Source: Muribaculaceae bacterium
Lineage (GTDB): Bacteria; Bacteroidota; Bacteroidia; Bacteroidales; Muribaculaceae
DNA length: 64,000 nt
Direction of reading: 5' to 3'
Assembly: GCA_017557425.1 (NCBI GenBank)
Contig: JAFYYU010000012.1
Span: 248,001 to 312,000 of the forward strand
Part shown: piece after piece, positions 33,349-42,643 of the stretch
Layout: each line of letters starts with the position of its first letter
How positions within the stretch are numbered: the stretch's first letter is position 1
Position numbers and translations under genes: made by a program
The notes under the pieces: generated by a model
The model's database searches: none
What the model saw: the letters and a program-made list of their open reading frames with translations, nothing else
Told to the model about the DNA's origin: nothing

Positions 33349-35440
33349 TTTGCGCCATACCGACATACAGTATTTGCACGGGGTGGGTCCCAAGCGTGCC
33401 GAGTTGCTCAGAAAAGAACTGGGCATCAGCACCTACTATGACCTGTTGTATTATTTCCCCTTCCGCTACATCGACCGCAGCGTCATCAATCATGTGAACG
33501 AGTTGAGCGGCGATGAGGCCGCGGTTCAGTTGTGCGGACGCTTCCTCACGTTCACCACGGTGGGTGAGGGCCGCAAGCGCCGCCTTCAGGCACTGTTCAC
33601 CGATGGCTCAGGCACCATCGAAGTGGTGTGGTTCAATCGCGTGGCTTCTATTCAGAAGACCTACAACACCAACACGCAGTACATCCTTTTCGGTAAGCCG
33701 TCGTTGTTCAATAACCACCTGAATATCGTTCATCCGGAGGTGGATGTGGCCACGACAGACAATGTAGCCCAAGGCCTTACTGGCGTGTATAACCTCACAG
33801 AGGTGCTGCGTAACCGCTCGTTCACATCACGTGCCATACACAAGCTGGTGCTCAACCTGTTGGATACTCCTGCTGTACAATACATCAGCGAAACGTTGCC
33901 ACCCGACTTGCTGCAGCGTCACCGGCTCATGCCGCTTGCTGACGCGTTGCGGAGTATCCATGTGCCTGTCGACCAGCAGTCATTGCAACGGGCACAGTTG
34001 AGACTCAAGTTCGAGGAACTGTTTTTCTTGGAACTCAACATCCTTCATTATATAAAAGGCAGCAGCCGTCGGCTGGTGGGACATGTTTTCGGAAACGTGG
34101 GCGCCTATTTCAACGGCTTTTACCACAACGTTCTGCAATTCCCGCTTACCGGGGCTCAGAAGCGTGTCATCCGCGAGATGCGCCATGACATGGGCAGCGG
34201 AAAGCAGATGAACCGTCTCTTGCAGGGGGATGTGGGCAGCGGTAAGACGATTGTCGCATTTATGACCGCACTCATTGCCCTGGATAACGGATACCAGGCC
34301 TGCATCATGGCGCCTACCGAGATTTTGGCGGGTCAACATCTGGAAACTATCCGGCCGCTGGCCGACGCTATCGGTGTTAAGGTGGCACTCTTGACGGGCT
34401 CGACTCGCAAGCGTGAGCGCACCGCCATCCACGAGGCGCTGATGAATGGCGAGTTGCAGATACTCATTGGCACTCATGCCCTCATCGAGGACACGGTGCA
34501 ATTCCGTAACCTGGGTCTGGCTATCATCGACGAGCAACACCGCTTTGGTGTGGCTCAGCGAGCCCGACTGTGGAGCAAAAACCGTACAGCGCCGCCTCAT
34601 GTGCTTGTGATGACGGCAACGCCAATCCCGCGGACACTGGCAATGACGGTCTATGGTGATCTGGACGTATCGGTCATTGATGAACTGCCGCCAGGCCGCA
34701 AACCGGTTACCACTATCTTGAAGCATGAGCCCGACCGCTTCAAGATGTACCAGTTCGTGGGCCAGCAGTTGAAGGAGGGCCGTCAGGCTTATATTGTCTA
34801 TCCTCTTATCGAGGAAAACGAGAAACTCGACCTGCATGCTCTGGAACAGGGCTTCGAGCAGGTGCGCGACGTGTTCCCGCATTACAATGTGGCAATGGTA
34901 CACGGCCGCATGAAACCCGCCGAAAAGGACCACCAGATGATGCTCTTTGCTACAGGCAAGGCGCATATCTTGGTGGCGACCACGGTTATCGAGGTGGGAG
35001 TCAATGTTCCCAACGCCTCGGTCATGGTCATAGAGGATGCTGAGCGGTTTGGACTGTCGCAGTTGCATCAGCTGCGTGGCAGGGTGGGGCGCGGACCCGA
35101 TCAGAGCTACTGCATCCTGATGGCACGCAGTGACCTGGGGCGCGACACGCGTCACCGTCTGCAAGTGATGACACAGACCAACGACGGCTTTGTCGTCGCC
35201 GAGGAGGACATGAAACTGCGCGGTCCTGGCGACATGGAAGGCACGCAGCAGAGCGGTATAGCTTTTAACCTGCGTATTGCCAACCTGGCGCAGGACGGCC
35301 AAATCGTCCAATTGGCCCGTAATGCCGCTGAGGACTACTTGCGTGAAGATCCGAAGATGGAAACCACCTGGGGACGCAAGATGGCGGGCCATATGCGTGA
35401 AATCTATGACAAACAGGCCAACTGGGGCCTTATCTCTTAA
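33341..35440 (+). CDS. recG: ATP-dependent DNA helicase RecG
   Basis: 699 residues, normal for RecG. It remodels stalled replication forks and Holliday junctions. An N-terminal wedge/OB domain (ELSGDEAAVQLCGRFLTFTT, LFTDGSGTIEVVWFN) precedes the superfamily 2 motor: Walker A LLQGDVGSGKTIVA, motif II IIDEQHRFGV (DEQH), motif III MTATPIPRTLAMTVYGDL, and motif VI QLHQLRGRVGRG. The C-terminus has LRGPGDMEGTQQSG. It overlaps ispD by 8 nt. Confidence 0.97.
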   Translation: MPDLRHTDIQYLHGVGPKRAELLRKELGISTYYDLLYYFPFRYIDRSVINHVNELSGDEAAVQLCGRFLTFTTVGEGRKRRLQALFTDGSGTIEVVWFNRVASIQKTYNTNTQYILFGKPSLFNNHLNIVHPEVDVATTDNVAQGLTGVYNLTEVLRNRSFTSRAIHKLVLNLLDTPAVQYISETLPPDLLQRHRLMPLADALRSIHVPVDQQSLQRAQLRLKFEELFFLELNILHYIKGSSRRLVGHVFGNVGAYFNGFYHNVLQFPLTGAQKRVIREMRHDMGSGKQMNRLLQGDVGSGKTIVAFMTALIALDNGYQACIMAPTEILAGQHLETIRPLADAIGVKVALLTGSTRKRERTAIHEALMNGELQILIGTHALIEDTVQFRNLGLAIIDEQHRFGVAQRARLWSKNRTAPPHVLVMTATPIPRTLAMTVYGDLDVSVIDELPPGRKPVTTILKHEPDRFKMYQFVGQQLKEGRQAYIVYPLIEENEKLDLHALEQGFEQVRDVFPHYNVAMVHGRMKPAEKDHQMMLFATGKAHILVATTVIEVGVNVPNASVMVIEDAERFGLSQLHQLRGRVGRGPDQSYCILMARSDLGRDTRHRLQVMTQTNDGFVVAEEDMKLRGPGDMEGTQQSGIAFNLRIANLAQDGQIVQLARNAAEDYLREDPKMETTWGRKMAGHMREIYDKQANWGLIS

Positions 35441-35491
35441 CGAATGATCTTTTTTCAACATATCAACTATCATTTCAAATCATAACCAATT

Positions 35492-37063
35492 ATGAAACAT
35501 ATCATGGGAAAATTAAAGTCTGTTTTAGTGACCTGCCTTTTGGTGGCGTCCTTGATTCCTGTACCTGCCGGAGCACATATCATTCTGCCGGATGTGAATC
35601 TCGATAATGCGGCCAATATCAAGGATGTGACTGACCTTATCGACTACTTGTTGTTTGGTGAAGACGGTGGGTTCACGGTGTTACAAGGTTCCCTGTCGGC
35701 TACCGACTTTGGTGCTGTGGGTGACGGCGTTACCGATGATACCGAAGCACTGGAGAGACTGTTTGCCACAGCTGCCGCCCGAAAGATGGCGGTCTATATT
35801 CCCAGAGGCACTTACATGATCCGTCGCCCGTTGACTATCATGAGCGGCATGGAAATCTATGGCGATGGCTACTCGTCCATCATCAAGAAGTTCCCTGCAG
35901 CATGGCACAAACTCACCGATGCCATTCCGACCGGTGTTTACAATGATGATGAGTACAACTCCATTTCTGTCAAGGTAGATGGAGTCAGCGGCTATCATGT
36001 GGGTGACCACTGCTTTATCTCATATTCGACCAATCCGTTTGTACCCGGCAACACCAAGGCAAGGTATTGCACTTACGGCGAAATAATCGAAATCAACGAC
36101 AGTGCTATTGTTGAAAATGGGGTGGAAAAATATGAGGTCAAAATCAAGAGCGCCCATGACAGCGAGAAACATGGGGTGGTCTATAAACATGATGCAGGAA
36201 CAGTCTTGTCCACATCGTTCCCCATCCTGCGTTCCTGGGGATTCAAAGATGAGTGCATCAATGTCTATATTCATGACATCTGTCTCGATGGTAATCGGCA
36301 GACCGAGGGTCCAACCTACAACGGTGTGACTTACGAGCCCATGGAGTGGGCCAATGCCTGCATACATTTTGATGCTTACGGCACTAGCAAGGTCAATGGT
36401 ATTTCCTACAACAAGCACTCTTATAACCATGTCATAGTACATTGCAAACTCATCAACGCTTCCTATGACGGCCTCAGCGACCAGGGAGAGGGTGGACTCT
36501 ATGTCAAGAACTGTTCGATTCAGAATAACGCTATGTCTGGTGTGCACCTGGGTACCATATTTAATGGCGCCGTCATCACGAACAACACGATGAAGGGAAA
36601 TACAGAGCGCGGGGCTGGTGTGTTCTTCTGCCAGGATGTGACCAATGTTATCGTTGACAACAACACCATAACGGACTTCAATCATGGCTGCAGCGACGAG
36701 GAGTATGCTACGGTAGGAAAGTTCAATATCATCCGCAACAACACCTTTAATAATACGACCACCTACGTGTTTGATTTTCTCAAGTCAACATCTAAAAATC
36801 ACGGGGGCGGTTTGCTCATCACCGATAATACCATCAATGGTTTGAAATATACCATGTTTGCGGGCAATTATCTTGATGATGTCATTATCTCGAACAACAA
36901 AATCAAGAGCGTGGACACGATACCGTCAACACTGATTGTTTCTAATAATTCTAACGGCATGATCATCGTGGGCAACACGTTGCCCGAGGGCACCAGCATT
37001 TCGCAACCAGTCGACGTTACCGATGCTACCAACGTGGTAGAAGCGTCCAACTCATGGAACTGA
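35492..37063 (+). CDS. Secreted right-handed beta-helix protein (pectate-lyase-3-like) with N-terminal dockerin repeat
   Basis: 523 residues. A signal peptide (MGKLKSVLVTCLLVASLIPVPAGA from the second Met at 35504) is followed by one degenerate dockerin-like repeat (PDVNLDNAANIKDVTDLIDYLL, read as DVNLDNAANIKDV plus LIDYLL). The body begins with the pectate-lyase-3 opening ATDFGAVGDGVTDDTEALERLF and IPRGTYMIRRPL, then runs of beta-helix coils with Asn ladders (ITNNTMKGNTERGAGVFF, IVDNNTITDF, IIRNNTFNNT). The family includes polysaccharide lyases and glycosidases; no catalytic site is identified. It starts 52 nt after recG with no obvious promoter. Confidence 0.8.
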   Translation: MKHIMGKLKSVLVTCLLVASLIPVPAGAHIILPDVNLDNAANIKDVTDLIDYLLFGEDGGFTVLQGSLSATDFGAVGDGVTDDTEALERLFATAAARKMAVYIPRGTYMIRRPLTIMSGMEIYGDGYSSIIKKFPAAWHKLTDAIPTGVYNDDEYNSISVKVDGVSGYHVGDHCFISYSTNPFVPGNTKARYCTYGEIIEINDSAIVENGVEKYEVKIKSAHDSEKHGVVYKHDAGTVLSTSFPILRSWGFKDECINVYIHDICLDGNRQTEGPTYNGVTYEPMEWANACIHFDAYGTSKVNGISYNKHSYNHVIVHCKLINASYDGLSDQGEGGLYVKNCSIQNNAMSGVHLGTIFNGAVITNNTMKGNTERGAGVFFCQDVTNVIVDNNTITDFNHGCSDEEYATVGKFNIIRNNTFNNTTTYVFDFLKSTSKNHGGGLLITDNTINGLKYTMFAGNYLDDVIISNNKIKSVDTIPSTLIVSNNSNGMIIVGNTLPEGTSISQPVDVTDATNVVEASNSWN

Positions 37064-37080
37064 TACAGCGATAAATTCAA

Positions 37081-37116
37081 ATTGGGCCAGAATGTGTTAA
37101 ATCATTCTGGCTCAAT
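37081..37116 (+). terminator. Stem-loop after the beta-helix protein
   Basis: ATTGGGCCAGAATG (37081-37094) pairs with CATTCTGGCTCAAT (37103-37116), 14 bp with one wobble. No T-run follows, so termination is uncertain. Confidence 0.5.
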
Positions 37117-37294
37117 ACCTTAATAGTTGAGTCTTGAAAAATGGCTACTGACCAATTTCGGAATTAAAACAGTTTGCATTTGTGAATTTTTTATTTCGTT
37201 GATATACAGTTAGTTGTATTGCCTTGTTTAGAGAACTAAACCAAACTTTACACTTTTTAGCAGACTAAATGCGGCCTCTTATAAAATAAATGAG

Positions 37295-37302
37295 TAATTT
37301 TG
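37295..37302 (+). promoter_or_regulatory. -7 box of the M23 peptidase
   Basis: TAATTTTG lies 40 nt before the ATG at 37343. No good -33 TTG is visible. Confidence 0.45.
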
Positions 37303-37342
37303 GACGTTCTTAAAAACAAAGAGACTTAGAATACAACCAAAA

Positions 37343-38368
37343 ATGATTATAAAACGATTATTTTTCGCCTTGATGGCGATAACCCTTTTTGCGCTTGGCT
37401 TATCGGCCCAGAATTTGCGATCAGCATCCAGTTTCAGTCAGATGCACAACGACCTTCTTGCCAAGCAAAACCGAGTTAAGGACCAAATTCGTGTACAGGA
37501 GGCTCAGAAGTATGCAGCCGACCTGTATGAGGAATGTGAACCCGAACCCGATATCTACACCGAGGGCTGGGAAAGCAATCTCGTCAATTGCTATAAAGAC
37601 GCCAACGTGCCTAACACCAAGGTGCTTGACGTGCGTCACTATGTGATGCCGGTCAAGGGAAATTACGTGACCTCGCATTACGGATACCGTCCCCAGTTTG
37701 GCCGCACCCACAAGGGAATTGACTTGCGTGCCGCAATTGGCGATACTGTTTATTCGGCATTCTCTGGCCGCGTTCGTCTCACCCGATTTGAGCGCGGCGG
37801 TTATGGCTTTTATGTGATTGTGCGTCACGAGAATGGCTTGGAGACTGTTTATGGCCACCTCTCGCGCTTCCTCGTCAAGCCCGACCAGTATGTCAAGGCC
37901 GGTCAACCCATCGCTTTGAGTGGAAACACGGGTCGCAGCACGGGTCCCCACCTCCATTTTGAAACCCGTTTCATGGGCTATGCAATCAACCCCGAGGCTA
38001 TCTTCGACTTTGCTAACCGTTGCACCCACACCGACAGTTACACCTTCTCTAAGGCCAATTACACCAAGGCTCGTGACTATGCTCCCAGCAAGCGTTACAA
38101 CCAAGCCAAGAAATCTGCTGCCGAGGATAAGGAAACCGCTAGCAAGAAGAATAACAAGAAAGAGAAGGATCAGTCTCAGGTAACCGCCAGCACCCGCAAG
38201 TCAACCAAGGAAAGCCGTGAGGAGAGTCGTTCGACTTACAAGGTGCGTCAAGGCGACAATCTGACAAAGATTGCCAAGAACAACGGCATGACCGTGGCCC
38301 AGCTCAAGAAGCTCAACGGCCTCACTGGTGATGATGTGGTTGAGGGTAAAGTACTTCGACTGAAATAA
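37343..38368 (+). CDS. Secreted M23 peptidase with C-terminal LysM domain
   Basis: 341 residues with a signal peptide (MIIKRLFFALMAITLFALGLSAQ). The M23 fold is intact: HYGYRPQFGRTHKGIDLRA, with the zinc ligands His and Asp, and the C-terminal GPHLHFETR (H-x-H). A Lys-rich linker (about 240-290) leads to a LysM domain (TYKVRQGDNLTKIAKNNGMTVAQLKKLN). The family cleaves peptidoglycan crosslinks or, without full ligands, activates amidases; here all ligands seem present. Acts in the periplasm, tethered to peptidoglycan by LysM. A terminator shared with the convergent gene follows. Confidence 0.93.
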   Translation: MIIKRLFFALMAITLFALGLSAQNLRSASSFSQMHNDLLAKQNRVKDQIRVQEAQKYAADLYEECEPEPDIYTEGWESNLVNCYKDANVPNTKVLDVRHYVMPVKGNYVTSHYGYRPQFGRTHKGIDLRAAIGDTVYSAFSGRVRLTRFERGGYGFYVIVRHENGLETVYGHLSRFLVKPDQYVKAGQPIALSGNTGRSTGPHLHFETRFMGYAINPEAIFDFANRCTHTDSYTFSKANYTKARDYAPSKRYNQAKKSAAEDKETASKKNNKKEKDQSQVTASTRKSTKESREESRSTYKVRQGDNLTKIAKNNGMTVAQLKKLNGLTGDDVVEGKVLRLK

Positions 38369-38386
38369 TTGAATAACATAAAATGT

Positions 38387-38423
38387 CAAGAGCGGCACAT
38401 CATCGGCCGCTCTTGTAATTTTT
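38387..38423. terminator. Bidirectional terminator
   Basis: CAAGAGCGGC (38387-38396) pairs with GCCGCTCTTG (38406-38415) and TAATTTTT follows, between the convergent M23 and orphan genes. Confidence 0.8.
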
Positions 38424-38967
38424 AATAGCTCTTTCCCATCATGTAGCGGTACACAGCAGTGAATTGGCGCCTGAATCGGTCCTGGAATTTATCCAGTTTG
38501 CGGTCAAAAGTAAAATCTTGGGTCTGTGATGAGAGTTTGGTGACACGGTTGCGCGTGATGCGTTGGATGTCATAGGAACTCATCGGGTAGTGACAGGTCA
38601 CATAGTAGTCGTTATAAGTGCGGTAATGGCGCTTGACAATGTCCGCACGTGTCACATCTCGGTCTGTCTTCAGCACGATGCGGTCACCGCCTCTGAGAAA
38701 CAGTGTCAGGCTGTCGCCTTGGGCCACATCGAGCAGGCCCTCGTCATAAGTGACTTCTAGCATGAATGTCACCAGTCCACCGGCATTGGCAGATGCCTCG
38801 ACAGCAAAACGCGCTGCGTGGAAGAAGTCATCATACAGCACCTCCTGCTGTGAACGCACATAACGGGAGCCGTCCTCACGATAGAGGTCGACACTCACCT
38901 GGGCCGTTGCAGGTAAAAGAATGTACAACAACGCCACAACTGTGCAGATGACTTGCTTGCCAATCAC
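38422..38967 (-). CDS. Secreted protein of unknown function
   Basis: 181 residues from GTG 38967 (MIGKQVICTVVALLYILLPATAQ signal peptide). The mature part has VSVDLYREDGSRYVRSQQEVLYDDFFHAARFAV, a beta-rich middle (LTLFLRGGDRIVLKTDRDV) and a basic Tyr/Arg-rich end (FRRQFTAVYRYMMGKSY). I do not recognise the family. An ATG at 38985 is upstream but lies before the TACCTTTG box (38972-38979), so the GTG four nt after the box is preferred; the message would be nearly leaderless. It converges with the M23 peptidase gene. Confidence 0.7.
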   Translation of the reverse strand: MIGKQVICTVVALLYILLPATAQVSVDLYREDGSRYVRSQQEVLYDDFFHAARFAVEASANAGGLVTFMLEVTYDEGLLDVAQGDSLTLFLRGGDRIVLKTDRDVTRADIVKRHYRTYNDYYVTCHYPMSSYDIQRITRNRVTKLSSQTQDFTFDRKLDKFQDRFRRQFTAVYRYMMGKSY

Positions 38968-38971
38968 GGTG

Positions 38972-38979
38972 CAAAGGTA
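38972..38979 (-). promoter_or_regulatory. -7 box placed 4 nt before a start codon
   Basis: TACCTTTG on the minus strand is followed by CACC and the GTG start at 38967. Confidence 0.5.
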
Positions 38980-38993
38980 ACACAAATAAATGT

Positions 38994-39028
38994 TTCAAAA
39001 AAACATCACGCCTTTGGATGGCGTGATG
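38994..39028 (-). terminator. Terminator of the deoxynucleoside kinase pair
   Basis: On the minus strand CATCACGCC (39020-39028) pairs with GGCGTGATG (39004-39012), followed by seven Ts. A second hairpin, ACAAGCC/GGCTTGT, lies at 39036-39053. Confidence 0.85.
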
Positions 39029-39078
39029 CTATATGACAAGCCACAGGGCTTGTCTTGCTAGTCAGTAGCAGGGAAACG

Positions 39079-39714
39079 TTATGGACGCTGCTGGTTGAAC
39101 GGCGAGAAGATGCCGAACAGGTTGGCGTCAATCTTGTCGCACACCTGTTGGAACGCTTCCTCGCTGTCCCCGAACTTCACCTCATCGCCGTTGATGACGA
39201 CCAGATTGCCCTTGTAGTCGGCAATCCAGTCCTCATAGCGTTTGTTCAGGCCTTCCAGATAATCCAGGCGCATGGTCTGCTCATAGTCGCGCCCGCGCTT
39301 CTGGATTTGCTGCACCAGGTTGGGGATGGTCGAGCGGATGTAGATCATCAGGTCGGGCATCTTCACCAGCGACATCATCAGGTCGAACAGGTCGCGGTAA
39401 TTGTTGAAGTCGCGGTCGCTCATCAGTCCCTGGCCATGCAGGTTAGGGGCAAAGATACACGCGTCCTCATAGATGGTGCGGTCCTGGATGATGTCGATTT
39501 CACTCTGCGAGATCTCTACCACTTCCTTGAAACGTTTGTTCAGGAAGTAGATCTGCAAGTTGAATGACCAGCGCGACATGTCGGCATAGAAATCCTCCAG
39601 ATAGGGGTTGTTGTCCACAGGCTCAAACCGCGGGCTCCACCCGTAATGTTTGGCAAGCAGCTTGGTCAAAGTAGTCTTGCCGCTGCCGATGTTTCCTGCT
39701 ACTGCGATATGCAT
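39079..39714 (-). CDS. Deoxynucleoside kinase (second of tandem pair)
   Basis: 211 residues. It phosphorylates deoxynucleosides in the salvage pathway. dNK-family motifs: P-loop VAGNIGSGKTTLTKLL, the substrate Glu in FEPVDNNPYLEDFY, IIQDRTIYEDACIF (DRS-type loop), and the lid region IQKRGRDYEQTMRLDYLEGLNKRYE. It follows its paralog by 49 nt and a terminator lies downstream. The pair recalls the tandem deoxyadenosine/deoxyguanosine kinase subunits of lactobacilli; whether these form a heterodimer is inference. Confidence 0.9.
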   Translation of the reverse strand: MHIAVAGNIGSGKTTLTKLLAKHYGWSPRFEPVDNNPYLEDFYADMSRWSFNLQIYFLNKRFKEVVEISQSEIDIIQDRTIYEDACIFAPNLHGQGLMSDRDFNNYRDLFDLMMSLVKMPDLMIYIRSTIPNLVQQIQKRGRDYEQTMRLDYLEGLNKRYEDWIADYKGNLVVINGDEVKFGDSEEAFQQVCDKIDANLFGIFSPFNQQRP

Positions 39715-39763
39715 ATCTATTTAGTTTTAAGTTTATTTCCTGTTTAAGTTATAGTCCATCCAA

Positions 39764-40390
39764 TCAGTCCAGGGGGCCGAAGATACCGAACATCGTCGCA
39801 TCGATTTTATCGACAATGGCGGCAAAGTCCTCAGGATTGTTCTTGTAGTCCATGTCGTCAACGTCGATGACAAGTTTGCGGCCTTGATAGGTGCTCATCA
39901 TGAACTCCTCGTAACGATCATTAAGGTTGGAGAGATACTGCAGGGGTATCGTCTGCTCATAGTCGCGGCCGCGTTTGCGGATGTTATCCACCAGATGGGG
40001 GACTCTGGAACGCAGGTAGATCATCAGGTCGGGCAGGCGCACGATGGTCATCATCTGCTCGAACAGTTCCATGTACGTCTCAAAGTCGCGGTCATCCATA
40101 TTGCCCATGTCATGGTTGTTGGCCGTGAAGATATACACGCCCTCAAAGATGCTGCGGTCTTGGATGATGGTCTTGTCGCTGGCGTTGATGCCCAGGATGT
40201 CCTTGAAACGCTGCTTCAGGAAGAACACCTCCAGGGCAAACGACCAGCGCTTGATGTCCTTGTAATAGTCACTCAGGTAGGGGTTGTCCACTACAGGCTC
40301 CATAAACGGTTCCCAGCCGTAATGCTTGGCAAGCATCTCGGCCAGTGTGGATTTACCGCTACCGATATTTCCTGCTATGACGATGTGCAC
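39764..40390 (-). CDS. Deoxynucleoside kinase (first of tandem pair)
   Basis: 208 residues, paralogous to the next gene along the whole length. Motifs: VIAGNIGSGKSTLAEML, MEPVVDNPYLSDYY, IIQDRSIFEGVYIF and RKRGRDYEQTIPLQYLSNLNDRYE. Substrate-side residues differ from the paralog (for example VVDNPYLSDYYKDI against VDNNPYLEDFYADM), so specificity may differ. A TATCTTTG box (40423-40430) lies upstream on the minus strand. Confidence 0.9.
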   Translation of the reverse strand: MHIVIAGNIGSGKSTLAEMLAKHYGWEPFMEPVVDNPYLSDYYKDIKRWSFALEVFFLKQRFKDILGINASDKTIIQDRSIFEGVYIFTANNHDMGNMDDRDFETYMELFEQMMTIVRLPDLMIYLRSRVPHLVDNIRKRGRDYEQTIPLQYLSNLNDRYEEFMMSTYQGRKLVIDVDDMDYKNNPEDFAAIVDKIDATMFGIFGPLD

Positions 40391-40422
40391 GGTTGTGAAA
40401 TGATGGGTTGTTTTACAATCTA

Positions 40423-40430
40423 CAAAGATA
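40423..40430 (-). promoter_or_regulatory. -7 box of the deoxynucleoside kinase pair
   Basis: TATCTTTG on the minus strand lies 32 nt before the ATG at 40390. No clear -33 element. Confidence 0.45.
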
Positions 40431-40536
40431 GGCTATTTTTATTTCTCGACATATCGACTCTTCAATAAAGTTATTAACAACCTCTGGGCCTCCGAAATAT
40501 TTCCCTAAAAACCACATGTGTTACGAAAATAATTAC

Positions 40537-40544
40537 TATTTTTG
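40537..40544 (+). promoter_or_regulatory. -7 box of the flavin reductase gene
   Basis: TATTTTTG ends 14 nt before ATG 40559 and 23 nt before ATG 40568. It overlaps and so rules out an in-frame GTG at 40544. Confidence 0.5.
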
Positions 40545-40567
40545 TGCCATTATTCACGATGGGAGTA

Positions 40568-41140
40568 ATGAAACAGAATTGGAGACCTGGAACCATGATA
40601 TACCCGCTGCCTGCGATACTGGTGAGCTGCGGGTCGGTGCCAGAGGAATATAATGTCTTCACTGCCGCGTGGGTGGGAACAATCTGTTCTGACCCTGCTT
40701 TGTGTTATGTCTCCATCAGGCCCGAACGCCACAGCCACGGCATTGTGGAACGCAACATGGCCTTCACGCTCAATCTCACCAACCGTGAACTTGCCCGTGC
40801 TACCGACTGGTGCGGTGTGCGCTCGGGCAGGGATTATGACAAGTGGAACGAGATGGGTTTGACCCCCGTCAAGGGTGAAACCGTGGCGGCTCCCTACATC
40901 GAGGAGGCCCCTGTGAGCATCGAGTGCCGCGTGCGCGACATCATGCGTCTGGGTACCCATGACATGTTCATTGCCGAGGTCATGAACGTCATCGCCGACG
41001 ACCGCTTTATTGACCCCGAGACGGGTGCCCTCGACCTCAAGGCCGCCGACCTGATTACCTACTGTCACGGCCACTATTACGCCTTGGGCGAGGAGTTGGG
41101 CCATTTCGGCTGGACAGTGCGCAAGAAGAAAACTAAATAG
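40568..41140 (+). CDS. Flavin reductase family (FMN-binding split-barrel) protein
   Basis: 190 residues; ATG 40559 is an alternative. It starts MKQNWRPGTMIYPLPAILVSCG and has the split-barrel features FTAAWVGTICSDPALCYVSIRPERHSHGIV, FTLNLTNRELARATDWCG and the ECRVRDIMRLGTHDMFIAEV stretch. The family binds FMN and transfers hydride from NAD(P)H to flavin or acts in unknown redox steps. Cytoplasmic. It precedes glyA by 49 nt; a shared transcript is possible, with no obvious functional link. Confidence 0.88.
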   Translation: MKQNWRPGTMIYPLPAILVSCGSVPEEYNVFTAAWVGTICSDPALCYVSIRPERHSHGIVERNMAFTLNLTNRELARATDWCGVRSGRDYDKWNEMGLTPVKGETVAAPYIEEAPVSIECRVRDIMRLGTHDMFIAEVMNVIADDRFIDPETGALDLKAADLITYCHGHYYALGEELGHFGWTVRKKKTK

Positions 41141-41189
41141 AGAATAAATATCTTAAAACTAACAACTTAAAACTTAAAACTAAAATTAA

Positions 41190-42470
41190 ATGGAAAGAGA
41201 CAATGTGATTTTTGACATCATTGAGCGCGAACATCTGCGTCAAAAGCATGGTATCGAGCTGATTGCCAGCGAGAACTTCGTCAGCGACCAGGTCATGCAG
41301 GCCATGGGTAGCTGCTTGACCAACAAGTATGCCGAGGGTTATCCCGGACACCGCTACTATGGCGGTTGCCAGTGCGTGGACGAGAGCGAGAACGTCGCTA
41401 TCGATCGCCTGAAAGAGATTTTCGGCGCCGAGTATGCCAACGTGCAGCCCCACTCGGGCGCACAGGCCAACATGGCCGTGTTCATGGCATGCCTCAAGCC
41501 CGGTGACAAGTTCATGGGTCTGAACCTGGCTCATGGCGGTCACCTGTCACATGGTAGCCCCGTCAACTTCTCGGGCCTGATGTTTGAGGCTTGTGAGTAT
41601 AACGTGACCCCCGACACCAATCTGGTGGACTATGACCAGATGGAAGAGGTGGCACAGCGCGAGCGTCCCAAACTGATCGTCGGTGGTGCCAGCGCCTACA
41701 GCCGCGAGTGGGACTACGAGCGCATGCGCAAGATTGCCGACAGCGTGGGCGCACTGCTCATGATCGACATGGCACATCCCGCCGGCCTCATCGCAGCCGG
41801 TCTGCTGAACAACCCCTTGAAGTATGCCCACATCGTGACCAGTACCACCCACAAGACCCTGCGCGGTCCCCGTGGCGGTATCATCCTGCTGGGTAAGGAC
41901 TTTGACAATCCTTGGGGCAAGACCACCAAGAAGGGCGTCATCCGCAAGATGTCGTCGCTGCTCGACAGCGCCGTCTTCCCCGGCGTGCAGGGCGGTCCCC
42001 TCGAGCACGTGATTGCAGCTAAGGCTGTCGCCTTCGGTGAGATTCTCCAGCCCTCGTTCAAGGACTACGCAATCCAGGTACGCACCAATGCCGCCGCTAT
42101 GGCCCAGGCCCTCATCGATAAGGGTTACAAGATCTGCTCGGGCGGTACCGATAACCACTGCATGCTGGTTGACCTGCGCACCAAGTATCCCGAGTTGACC
42201 GGTAAAGTGGCCGAGGCTGCCCTCGTTGCTGCCGACATCACCGTCAACAAGAACATGGTGCCCTTCGACGACCGCAGCGCCTTCCAGACCAGCGGTCTGC
42301 GTCTGGGTACTCCCGCCATCACTACCCGTGGCCTCAAGGAGGACAAGATGGGCGACATTGTCGAGCTCATCGACACCGTTCTCCAGGCTCCCGAGGACGA
42401 GGCAGTTATCGCCAGCGTTCGCGCCAAGGTCAACGACATGATGAAGGACTATCCCATGTTCGCCTGGTAA
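41190..42470 (+). CDS. glyA: Serine hydroxymethyltransferase
   Basis: 426 residues, normal length. It converts serine and tetrahydrofolate to glycine and methylene-THF, feeding FolD encoded later in the window. Motifs: [60 protein letters not shown], and the PLP lysine in [13 protein letters not shown] (Lys222). The end of the protein has the expected [15 protein letters not shown]. Codon use is strongly biased, as in a highly expressed gene. A clear terminator follows. Confidence 0.97.
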   Translation: MERDNVIFDIIEREHLRQKHGIELIASENFVSDQVMQAMGSCLTNKYAEGYPGHRYYGGCQCVDESENVAIDRLKEIFGAEYANVQPHSGAQANMAVFMACLKPGDKFMGLNLAHGGHLSHGSPVNFSGLMFEACEYNVTPDTNLVDYDQMEEVAQRERPKLIVGGASAYSREWDYERMRKIADSVGALLMIDMAHPAGLIAAGLLNNPLKYAHIVTSTTHKTLRGPRGGIILLGKDFDNPWGKTTKKGVIRKMSSLLDSAVFPGVQGGPLEHVIAAKAVAFGEILQPSFKDYAIQVRTNAAAMAQALIDKGYKICSGGTDNHCMLVDLRTKYPELTGKVAEAALVAADITVNKNMVPFDDRSAFQTSGLRLGTPAITTRGLKEDKMGDIVELIDTVLQAPEDEAVIASVRAKVNDMMKDYPMFAW

Positions 42471-42513
42471 TTATACACGCTGGGTACATAACTACCAATT
42501 ACACGTCATACGG

Positions 42514-42550
42514 CATCCGCACTCATTTGAGGAGTGCGGATGTTGTTTTT
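42514..42550 (+). terminator. Terminator after glyA
   Basis: CATCCGCACTC (42514-42524) pairs with GAGTGCGGATG (42532-42542), followed by TTGTTTTT. Confidence 0.9.
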
Positions 42551-42570
42551 ATCGTTCCTGTCCATTTTTA

Positions 42571-42601
42571 TTGCGATTATTGATTGGTTTTATTATTTTT
42601 G
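42571..42601 (+). promoter_or_regulatory. Promoter of the LRR/dockerin protein
   Basis: TTG (42571-42573), 20 nt, then TATTTTTG (42594-42601). The leader to ATG 42644 is about 37 nt. Confidence 0.7.
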
Positions 42602-42643
42602 CAGCAAATAGCAATTCAATCTACATTTAAAACTTAAACCGAT

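Noticed and set aside
33980-35473. 497-codon reading frame antisense to recG
   Set aside because: It mirrors recG codons and is His/Gln/Leu-rich with no motif or signal.
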